Shown: piece by piece, positions 6,611-12,351 of the stretch | Layout: each line of letters opens with the position of its first letter | Numbering within the stretch: the first letter of the stretch is position 1 | Source of the DNA: Actinomycetota bacterium | GTDB taxonomy: Bacteria > Actinomycetota > Humimicrobiia > Humimicrobiales > Humimicrobiaceae | Direction: 5' to 3' | Assembly: GCA_004376325.1 (NCBI GenBank) | Contig: SOKC01000047.1 | Coordinates: forward strand, 1 to 12,351 | DNA: 12,351 nt | Made by a program: the position numbers and the translations under genes | The notes under the pieces: model-generated | What the model was told of the DNA's origin: nothing | Database searches by the model: none | Seen by the model: the letters and a program-made list of their open reading frames with translations, nothing else

Positions 6611-7780
6611 TTAAAGGTCTATGAATTCAAATTGACCTGTAACATTTTTTCTTATATCAGAAGCCGGTGGGAAATCATATAGTATTTTCCCTTCTTTTAC
6701 TGCATCTATGAAAATATCCTTACAAGTGCCATTGCACTCAACACATCTATAATCAGATACCTTCCTATCCTCTAAGATAATCCTGTCACTGAAGCAATTC
6801 TGGCATCTTATTACCTTCTTTGCCCCGGACATTTTTCCTCTTTTTGATATTTTCTTGCCTTCAATCTCTACAATGTCCATTGAAAAATCCAGTACTTTTG
6901 CCCCGCTTATTGCTGTGCCAACTCCAAAGGCATCCACTATATCTCTCAACTTTATAATATCTTCTTCATCCAGTCCCCCGCTTACAACCAGCTTTACATT
7001 CTCAAATCCTCTTATATCAAGTTCCCATCTTACTTCTTCCAAAATCTTTTTAAAATTTCCTCTTCTGGATGCAGGAGTATCTAATCTTATGCCAAATAAA
7101 GATTCTCCCAAACCTTCAGCAACCCTTATGGCTTCAAACTTCTCATCACCAAAGGTATCAATAAGAGAAATCCTTTTAATTTTTGGCTCAATTACCTGGT
7201 TAAAAGCCTTAGCAGCCTCTACAGCATCACCCATAATCAGAATCAAGGAATGAGGTATGGTTCCAACCGGTTCCTGGCGGATAAGCTCTGCGCCAAGAGT
7301 GGTAGAAACCCCATCAGCTCCGCCAATAAAGGCACTTCTTTCGACCATGGGAGTTATTGCCGGATGCATTCTTCTGGCTCCGAAACTATAAATTAATTTA
7401 TCTCCGGCAGCCAGCTTGCATCTTGCCGCTTTTGTGGCTATTCCGCTTGCCTGGCATAAAAACCCTAAAATAGCTGTCTCATATATGCCAAAATCGAGAT
7501 ACTTGCCCTCTATTACCATAACAGGCTGGAAATCCTTAAATACCATTCCCTCAGGCATACATCTTATTGATATTTTATCAATATCCGAAAGAAGCTTTAT
7601 AGTCTCTTCTATCCCCGCCAGAATCCCCCACCGGTAGCCTTCAGGAAAACCTTTCAAAAATATTTCAGCTTTCACTACAGGATTTTTACCAGCAGCTTCC
7701 AGTATTTCTTCTGTTCTCTTAAAATATATATCTGTCAATCTGCCTTTTTTTATATCGTCCGCATTTGCTATATGAAACAT
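6611..7780 (-). CDS. pncB: Nicotinate phosphoribosyltransferase with C-terminal zinc ribbon
   Basis: Makes nicotinate mononucleotide from nicotinate and PRPP in the Preiss-Handler NAD route. The protein shows the type II phosphoribosyltransferase layout: FGARRMHPAI at 133-142, GADGVSTT near 154-161, HSLILIMGD at 177-185, the SGGLDEEDI phosphate-site segment near 267-275 and FGVGTAISGA near 285-294. A C-terminal region has CxxC pairs at C326/C329 and C346/C349, forming a probable zinc knuckle. To my knowledge this matches the shorter, archaeal-type enzyme (such as that of Thermoplasma acidophilum, about 390 residues) rather than the E. coli form. It starts 10 bp after the nicotinamidase stop, whose TAA overlaps its AAGGAG ribosome site, so the two are tightly coupled. 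Confidence 0.92.
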   Translation of the reverse strand: MFHIANADDIKKGRLTDIYFKRTEEILEAAGKNPVVKAEIFLKGFPEGYRWGILAGIEETIKLLSDIDKISIRCMPEGMVFKDFQPVMVIEGKYLDFGIYETAILGFLCQASGIATKAARCKLAAGDKLIYSFGARRMHPAITPMVERSAFIGGADGVSTTLGAELIRQEPVGTIPHSLILIMGDAVEAAKAFNQVIEPKIKRISLIDTFGDEKFEAIRVAEGLGESLFGIRLDTPASRRGNFKKILEEVRWELDIRGFENVKLVVSGGLDEEDIIKLRDIVDAFGVGTAISGAKVLDFSMDIVEIEGKKISKRGKMSGAKKVIRCQNCFSDRIILEDRKVSDYRCVECNGTCKDIFIDAVKEGKILYDFPPASDIRKNVTGQFEFIDL

Positions 7781-7790
7781 TACATACTCC

Positions 7791-8312
7791 TTAAACTATA
7801 TTTACCTTAAGCACATTCCGCATCTGATCAAGCGCAAATCTGTGGTCTCTTTTATTTAAACCAATTACAGCATCTTTTACCACATCAACCCTGTAACCTC
7901 TCATCACCGCATCAGCTACGGTATAAAAAACACATATATTTGTAACATCCCCTGTGACTATTAATTTCTTCACCGATAATTTTTTTAATATCTCATCCAG
8001 ATCTGTATTAAAAAAACCCGAGAAGGAGCTCTTTCTTACAATAATATCATTACCCTGTGGTTTTAGTTCTTCAATTATTTTTGATCCTTCTGTATTTCTT
8101 ATAGCGTGTGGAGGAAACATTTCAAACTCCCTGTCATCTTTATCGTGACTATCGCACAGATATATTACCGGGTAGCCTTCACTTCTGGCTTTTTCCATTT
8201 CTCTCTTTATGGGATCAATAATTTTTTCAATTTTAGGAACTTTTAGCGGCGCTCCATCCAATACAAAATCATTCAGCATGTCTATTGTAAGTAAGGCTTT
8301 TCTGCCATTCAT
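7791..8312 (-). CDS. pncA: Nicotinamidase-like cysteine hydrolase (isochorismatase family)
   Basis: Probably deamidates nicotinamide to nicotinate, which feeds the next gene's product. The catalytic triad of the family is present: D11 in LLTIDMLNDF, K94 in IVRKSSFSGF and C127 in VTGDVTNICVFYT. Likely metal ligands are D54 and H56 (CDSHDKDD) and H69 (FPPHA), which are kept in nicotinamidases but not in all isochorismatase-family enzymes. The 173-residue length is typical. The ATG follows GAGGTGG. It is the first gene of the operon with pncB, which supports nicotinamidase over other amidohydrolase roles; the exact substrate is inferred from motif and context. Confidence 0.88.
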   Translation of the reverse strand: MNGRKALLTIDMLNDFVLDGAPLKVPKIEKIIDPIKREMEKARSEGYPVIYLCDSHDKDDREFEMFPPHAIRNTEGSKIIEELKPQGNDIIVRKSSFSGFFNTDLDEILKKLSVKKLIVTGDVTNICVFYTVADAVMRGYRVDVVKDAVIGLNKRDHRFALDQMRNVLKVNIV

Positions 8313-8378
8313 ATTGCCACCTCAGTAAAATTTTAAAAATAATCTTTCATGAACACTAATGATTGCCACTTCGTGTCA

Positions 8379-8426
8379 GCCGCCCTGTATCCCCATATAT
8401 AATGCAGGAGCTCCTGCGGCGTTTTT
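8379..8426 (+). terminator. GC-rich hairpin followed by a T run, orientation and role uncertain
   Basis: GCCGC (8379-8383) pairs with GCGGC (8416-8420), and CCTG (8384-8387) can pair with CAGG (8405-8408) inside it. Five T residues follow (8422-8426), as in a rho-independent terminator read on the plus strand. The 3' part is also a perfect 14-bp palindrome, GCAGGAGCTCCTGC (8404-8417). No plus-strand gene precedes it, so it could end a small RNA or an antisense transcript, or act as structure within the pncA leader on the other strand. Confidence 0.35.
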
Positions 8427-8430
8427 ATTG

Positions 8431-8447
8431 GTAATAGTAAATATTAC
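8431..8447. promoter_or_regulatory. Palindromic operator-like site GTAATA-N5-TATTAC
   Basis: Perfect inverted repeat with 6-bp arms and a 5-bp centre. It covers the predicted transcription start of the minus-strand pncA operon, which is where a repressor would be expected to bind. It does not match an operator I can name with confidence. Confidence 0.4.
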
Positions 8448-8451
8448 GATA

Positions 8452-8481
8452 ATGATACCATCTGAAAGACAAATTTTGTAA
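8452..8481 (-). promoter_or_regulatory. Candidate promoter of the pncA-pncB-phosphatase operon
   Basis: Minus strand: -10-like TATCAT (8452-8457) with the extended element TGG directly before it, and a weak -35-like TTACAA (8476-8481) at 18-bp spacing. The predicted start near 8445 would give a leader of about 130 nt containing the GC-rich hairpin element. Confidence 0.35.
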
Positions 8482-8586
8482 TATTTTATATTCACAGAAT
8501 TTATATATTGTTTTTTTGTCTCCCCATCTATAGAATTATAAAAGATAAAATCAATTTATTAAAAAATACAAGCTTAAGGAATAAAA

Positions 8587-9126
8587 ATGAAAATAAATAA
8601 ATTAAACAGGTTTCTTATCGTCAGTATAATATCAATGTTAACCATATTTCTCATGATATCACTTACTTCCTGCACCAGGAGTGTATCTTTGTATTTCGCA
8701 GTATCTACTGATACTGACGTCTACCTTACAGAAGAAATAAGGGAAATCCCGGTAAGTAAAGAGCTGTATAAAAATGTAGTAGAAGAACTGATAAAAGGGC
8801 CGCAGAGCGACCAGCTTTATCGCACTATCCCTTCCAATGTTAAAGTTAATTCAGTAAAAATATCCGAGGGTACCGCTACCGTAGACTTCAGTAAAGAAAT
8901 TATAACCAATTTCCAGGAAATACCACACAGCTCTACTACAGAAGTTCTGGCCATTTTCTCTATTGTAAATACACTTACTGAGTTTGAAGAAATAAAAAAG
9001 GTAAAAATAACTATCGAAGGCAAGGATAGCGGGCAAGTAGATGGGCTTTATATAGAAGATTTCTGGGGACATGTAGGTATTTATGAGGAATTTACCAGAA
9101 ATGAAGATATCATAAAAAGCTCATAG
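8587..9126 (+). CDS. GerMN-domain lipoprotein
   Basis: Predicted lipoprotein exported and anchored in the cytoplasmic membrane. It has a basic start, a hydrophobic stretch from about 9 to 27, and the lipobox LTSC with the lipidated Cys at 29. The rest resembles a GerMN domain: a Thr/Val-rich first strand (VYLTEEIREIP), a helix ending in the common motif EELIKGP near 67-73, a segment with LYRTIPSNVKVNSVKISEGTA and VDFSKE, then a helix with VLAIFSIVNTLTEF. GerMN domains occur in GerM of spore formers and in LpqB-like proteins, where they are thought to act at the cell envelope. ATG start with AAGGAA upstream. It is the first gene of the plus-strand run and shares its reading frame with the next gene, from which one stop codon and one further codon separate it. 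A link to the dehydratase is not obvious. Confidence 0.85.
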   Translation: MKINKLNRFLIVSIISMLTIFLMISLTSCTRSVSLYFAVSTDTDVYLTEEIREIPVSKELYKNVVEELIKGPQSDQLYRTIPSNVKVNSVKISEGTATVDFSKEIITNFQEIPHSSTTEVLAIFSIVNTLTEFEEIKKVKITIEGKDSGQVDGLYIEDFWGHVGIYEEFTRNEDIIKSS

Positions 9127-9129
9127 TCA

Positions 9130-10299
9130 ATGTGCAATAATATGATACAGGACAGCAAAAGTAGGAACGATTTGGACATATTAAAAAATAAAACAAATGA
9201 TATTTCAGCCTTTTTTGAAAATACTCTATCCGCTATGGATAAAAGACCTCTGGTTGGCTGGTTCTGCACCTACACTCCGGAAGAACTTATTGTTGCCGGA
9301 GGTTTTATCCCCGTAAGAATCTTCGGAAGGAAAAAAATAATTAAATCCGAAAGTTACTTTCCTATAAATTTCTGCCCTTATATTAAATCAAGCTGGGAGA
9401 GCTTACTTTCCGACGCTGACAATTTTAAAGCAGTGATATTCACCAACTCCTGCGATGGGATGAGGAGGTTTTTTGATACCACAAATAAATATCTTAAAGA
9501 TACTCCTTCCTATCTGCTGGATGTTCCCCACTTGAGAGGAGCAGGCTCTATAGATTTTTTTGCAAATAACATAGGTAATATGAAAAGATTCATTGAAAAT
9601 TTAAATGGTAAAAAAATAAGCAGAAGAGAAATAGAAAATGCAGTAAGTCTTATCAACAGGAAAAGAAAGCTCCTGAAAAAATACAGCCAGATTTTTACTA
9701 AATTACCAGAGTTTATAAGCATATCTTCTTATTTTAAAGTTATGGAGCTATCTATGATCTCGGCACCCGAAATCTTTACAGATGATCTGGAAAGATACCT
9801 AAAATTCATCATGGAAGCCGGCGCAGAAAATATGACTAAGCTGCAGCCAAATTACAAAAACACCCCCGCTATTATGATTATTGGTAACTTTATCACCGAA
9901 GAAAAATTATGGGGTATGCTATCTGCGATGAATCTCAAACTGGCTTCCGACGACCTCTGTATTTCAAGTAGATATTTTGAAAAACAGATAGAGCTGGGCG
10001 ATGATTCTGACTTTCTCAATCTTATTGCTGAAAGGTATTTAAATAAGCCCCAATGTATGAGAATGGCCGATTTAGGATTGAAATTAAAGGAGATTGAGAA
10101 TAATATAATTAAAAATAATATAGAAGGTGTAATATTTATAAGCTTGAAATTCTGTGATACCACGCTTTATTCTTTTCCCCTGCTGAAGCAGAAATTAAAC
10201 CAGCTTGGGATTCCAGCTTTATATCTTGAGATAGAATATAATAATTTTTCAGAAGGCCAGTTAAAAACAAGAGTGCAGGCTTTTCTGGAAATGCTATAA
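9130..10299 (+). CDS. 2-hydroxyacyl-CoA dehydratase / benzoyl-CoA reductase family subunit (HgdB/BcrC-like), six-cysteine type
   Basis: Iron-sulfur enzyme subunit of the family that performs radical dehydration or reduction after an ATP-driven electron injection. Diagnostic segments are GWFCTYTPEELIVAGGFIPVR (C46), NFCPYIKSSW (C82), NSCDGMRRFFD (C108), DDLCISSRYF (C277), NKPQCMRMAD (C309), LKFCDTTLYS (C342) and the end GQLKTRVQAFLEML, which is very typical. C82, C108 and C342 are the likely ligands of the standard [4Fe-4S] cluster; C46, C277 and C309 are extra and occur at matching places in the YjiM / double-cubane cluster branch as I recall it. No clear ribosome site precedes the ATG; it starts 3 bp after the lipoprotein stop, so translation is probably coupled. 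The substrate is unknown. Confidence 0.88.
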   Translation: MCNNMIQDSKSRNDLDILKNKTNDISAFFENTLSAMDKRPLVGWFCTYTPEELIVAGGFIPVRIFGRKKIIKSESYFPINFCPYIKSSWESLLSDADNFKAVIFTNSCDGMRRFFDTTNKYLKDTPSYLLDVPHLRGAGSIDFFANNIGNMKRFIENLNGKKISRREIENAVSLINRKRKLLKKYSQIFTKLPEFISISSYFKVMELSMISAPEIFTDDLERYLKFIMEAGAENMTKLQPNYKNTPAIMIIGNFITEEKLWGMLSAMNLKLASDDLCISSRYFEKQIELGDDSDFLNLIAERYLNKPQCMRMADLGLKLKEIENNIIKNNIEGVIFISLKFCDTTLYSFPLLKQKLNQLGIPALYLEIEYNNFSEGQLKTRVQAFLEML

Positions 10300-10314
10300 A
10301 TATAATTATTATAA

Positions 10315-11598
10315 ATGGGTATAAAAGACAAACTAAAAACCGGAATACAGAGAAACCTAAATCAAAAGTATATCATTAGACTCCTGGACATTATCTCAAA
10401 AAAGCCTGCGCTTTACGCTTACGGAAGCACATTTTCCTCTTTATCTGATAAATACCTGAATATTTTTACCATAGAAAGCCTAAGAAATGCTTATTCTGAC
10501 AATAACTATCCCATAGGTTATGGATCTCTTTTTTTACCCTATGAGATGTTCCATGCGCTGGGAATCACACCGTTCCTGCCGGAAGTTATGGCTGGATTTA
10601 CAGCAGGGTTGGGACTGGCAACCCAGACACTTAAAGAATCCTCTTCAAACTGGTACTCACAGGATCTGTGCACCTTTCATAGAAGTGCATCCGGCGCAGT
10701 GGAACTTGATATATTTCCAAAGCCTGATTTTGTCATCACTACCAATCTGGCCTGCGATGCCGCGCAAAAATCATTTTATATACACTCGGTAAAATATAAT
10801 ATTGAAAAAAATTTCTATCTGATTGATGTACCTTATGAGTATTCAAAGGAATCCATCTCGTATCTAACCGGACAGATAAAAAATATCTGTATGGATATAA
10901 GTTCCAAATCAGGTATGAAACTTGACACTTCTAAATTTAAAGAAGTCATCAGTTTATCAAATGAATTTAGAAAATGGGCAATCAAAGTTAACAACTTAAG
11001 AAAAACTCTTACAAACTATCCCCCTTATTATAATGGTCTTAATTTTATTTTACCTTTCCACGGTCTTGCGGGAACCAGAGAAGCCGTCATTCTTTATACC
11101 CAAATGTATAAGGAACTAAAAAAATATTTAGATAAAGAGGAGAAAGAAAAATCAGGTAAAAATAAATCACCAAAAAGAATTCTGTGGCTGCACCTGAAAC
11201 CTTACTACAAAAATGAAATATTTGACATACTGGAAAGAGAGAACTGCATAATAGTATTTGAAGAAATAAATTATATTCACTGGCCTGAACTTGACTGCAA
11301 AAGACCTTTTGAAAGTCTGGCTAAAAAGATGCTTTCCCATTTTCTAGCGGGTAGTATTGATAACAGGATCGATGTAATTCTTAAGGCTGCCAGGGATTAT
11401 AAGGTTGACGGAGCAATTTTATTTTCTCACTGGGGATGCAGACAGAGCAATGGCGGGGCAAGAATTATCAAGGATAGCTTAAATAAGCTTAATATTCCCA
11501 CTCTGGTTTTAGATGGGGATTGTGTGGATCAAAATAATTCCTCACAGGGCCAGGTAAAAACTAGATTGCAGGGATTTGTAGAAATTTTGAACTCTTAA
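10315..11598 (+). CDS. 2-hydroxyacyl-CoA dehydratase / benzoyl-CoA reductase family subunit (HgdA/BcrB-like)
   Basis: Second, longer (427-residue) subunit, distantly related to the preceding one and expected to form a heterodimer with it. The three likely cluster ligands are C119 in DLCTFHRSASG, C147 in TNLACDAAQKS and C375 in FSHWGCRQSNGG. The family end is clear: LDGDCVDQNNSSQGQVKTRLQGFVEIL parallels the end of the partner. Residues 272-287 form a short Lys/Glu/Ser-rich linker (DKEEKEKSGKNKSPK), probably a surface loop. The ATG at 10315 lies 15 bp after the partner's stop with no evident Shine-Dalgarno sequence. The gene order (two subunits, then activase) puts all components of one enzyme together; what it acts on cannot be told from these sequences. 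Confidence 0.86.
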   Translation: MGIKDKLKTGIQRNLNQKYIIRLLDIISKKPALYAYGSTFSSLSDKYLNIFTIESLRNAYSDNNYPIGYGSLFLPYEMFHALGITPFLPEVMAGFTAGLGLATQTLKESSSNWYSQDLCTFHRSASGAVELDIFPKPDFVITTNLACDAAQKSFYIHSVKYNIEKNFYLIDVPYEYSKESISYLTGQIKNICMDISSKSGMKLDTSKFKEVISLSNEFRKWAIKVNNLRKTLTNYPPYYNGLNFILPFHGLAGTREAVILYTQMYKELKKYLDKEEKEKSGKNKSPKRILWLHLKPYYKNEIFDILERENCIIVFEEINYIHWPELDCKRPFESLAKKMLSHFLAGSIDNRIDVILKAARDYKVDGAILFSHWGCRQSNGGARIIKDSLNKLNIPTLVLDGDCVDQNNSSQGQVKTRLQGFVEILNS

Positions 11599-11620
11599 AA
11601 AAATAAAAGAAAGGAAAGAT

Positions 11621-12351
11621 ATGTATACCTGTGGAATTGATGTAGGCTCAGTTACAACCAAGGTAGTAATACTAGGCAGAAAAGATAATAAAATTGCATC
11701 TTATGTAATCGTCCCCACTGGTTCTGACAGTAAAAATGCTGCTAGAAAAGCTCTTGATGATTCTTTAAAGAAAGCTGGCCTGACAGATAATAAGATTGAA
11801 GCTACTGTTGCCACCGGTTACGGCAGAATAAATATTCCTTTTGCGGATAAAAATATAACCGAGATAAGCTGCCATGCCCGGGGGGTCATATCTTTATTTC
11901 CGTATTTAAATACAGTAATAGATGTCGGGGGTCAGGACAGTAAGGTCATAAAACTTAAAGACGGAAAGCCCATTGACTTTCTGATGAATGATAAATGCGC
12001 GGCAGGAACTGGCAGATTTCTGGAAGTTATGGCAAGAGCAATGGAAATAAATCTTGAGCAATTTGCTCCTATTTTTATTAAAACCAATGATAAAGTCGAT
12101 ATAACTTCTACCTGCACTGTATTTGCCGAATCCGAAATAGTTTCACTAATCGGACAGGGTATAGATAAAAATAAAATTATAAAAGGCCTTATTTATTCTA
12201 TTGCAGATAAAATAACTTCGATGGTTGAAAGAGTGGGGCTTGATGAACCGGTCTGTATGACTGGAGGAGTCGCTAAGAATCTGGGTGTGGTCAAAGCGCT
12301 GGAAGAAAATTTAGAAATAAAAATAAACATTCCAGATGAACCACAAATAAC
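11621..12351 (+). CDS. ATP-dependent activase of the dehydratase/reductase (HgdC/BcrA/BadF type), cut by the window end
   Basis: Homodimeric iron-sulfur ATPase of the acetate kinase/Hsc70/actin (ASKHA) fold that hydrolyses ATP to drive single electrons into its partner enzyme. The 243 residues in view include the phosphate-1 motif CGIDVGSVTTKVV (4-16), ATGYGR at 64-69, the phosphate-2 motif VIDVGGQDSKVI (99-110), the two cluster cysteines C126 in NDKCAAGTGRFLE and C165 in TSTCTVFAESEI, and MTGGVAKN at 213-220. Activases of this kind are often about 260 residues, so perhaps only a short C-terminal part is missing, unless it is one of the longer fused forms. The ATG follows a strong AAAGGAAAG, unlike the two upstream genes, so it may be made independently in larger amounts. 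It starts 22 bp after the second subunit. Confidence 0.94.
   Translation, partial: MYTCGIDVGSVTTKVVILGRKDNKIASYVIVPTGSDSKNAARKALDDSLKKAGLTDNKIEATVATGYGRINIPFADKNITEISCHARGVISLFPYLNTVIDVGGQDSKVIKLKDGKPIDFLMNDKCAAGTGRFLEVMARAMEINLEQFAPIFIKTNDKVDITSTCTVFAESEIVSLIGQGIDKNKIIKGLIYSIADKITSMVERVGLDEPVCMTGGVAKNLGVVKALEENLEIKINIPDEPQI

Larger units (their letters stand above)
8313..8586. other. Divergent intergenic region between the NAD salvage operon and the dehydratase operon
   Basis: This 274-bp gap holds the promoters of two operons that point away from each other. It is very AT-rich except for a GC-rich block at about 8378-8421. No protein-coding frame of note was seen. Candidate elements are listed separately. 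For the plus strand, several -35/-10-like pairs exist between 8476 and 8545 but none is convincing. Confidence 0.6.

Noticed and set aside
8361..8425. Cobalamin riboswitch suggested by GCCACTT and CAGGAG...CCTGC on the plus strand
   Set aside because: The spacing is far too short, the GGGAAGG core is missing, and the box differs from AGGAGACCTGCC at key positions.
10520..10792. Plus-strand 90-codon frame inside the second dehydratase subunit
   Set aside because: It is a shifted reading of a well-supported gene with no ribosome site or recognisable family pattern.

Overview
The window is from an AT-rich bacterial genome. Its minus-strand half carries the conserved block rpsF-ssb-rpsR-rplI-dnaB-purA, an order familiar from Firmicutes and partly from Actinobacteria. 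The S18 protein keeps four potential zinc ligands (CxxC...CxxH), as many actinobacterial S18s do. Together with an oxygen-sensitive type of 2-hydroxyacyl-CoA dehydratase/activase system, this suggests an anaerobic, low-GC bacterium, perhaps of an uncultured lineage. The assignment is inference; no rRNA gene or other decisive marker is present.

Layout, minus strand, read right to left. (1) 8312-5910: a short operon of nicotinamidase-like hydrolase, nicotinate phosphoribosyltransferase and a histidine phosphatase; the first two form an NAD salvage route (nicotinamide to nicotinate to nicotinate mononucleotide). (2) 5770-4895: an MscS-type mechanosensitive channel. (3) 4831-1: a good extended -10 promoter, a structured leader, then rpsF, ssb, rpsR, rplI, dnaB and purA. 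All three ribosomal protein genes start with TTG behind clear Shine-Dalgarno sequences. Both rpsR and ssb contain in-frame 15-bp tandem repeats encoding 5-residue units. L9 has a charged tail of about 70 residues. purA should start at an internal ATG (1329) rather than the upstream GTG.

Plus strand, from 8587 to the right edge: a GerMN-domain lipoprotein, two different subunits of the 2-hydroxyacyl-CoA dehydratase / benzoyl-CoA reductase (HgdA/B, BcrB/C) superfamily, and the matching ATP-driven activase (HgdC/BcrA type), which starts at 11621 and is cut by the window end. The activase would use ATP hydrolysis to inject low-potential electrons into the iron-sulfur clusters of the two-subunit enzyme. 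The substrate cannot be read from the sequence, and no CoA-transferase, ligase or other pathway gene lies within view. This is the most open part of the window.

The divergent intergenic region 8313-8586 separates the two halves. It holds a candidate promoter for the salvage operon, a perfect GTAATA-N5-TATTAC palindrome over its predicted start site, and a GC-rich hairpin element that stands out from the AT-rich surroundings. No tRNA, rRNA, CRISPR array, insertion sequence or phage gene was seen.
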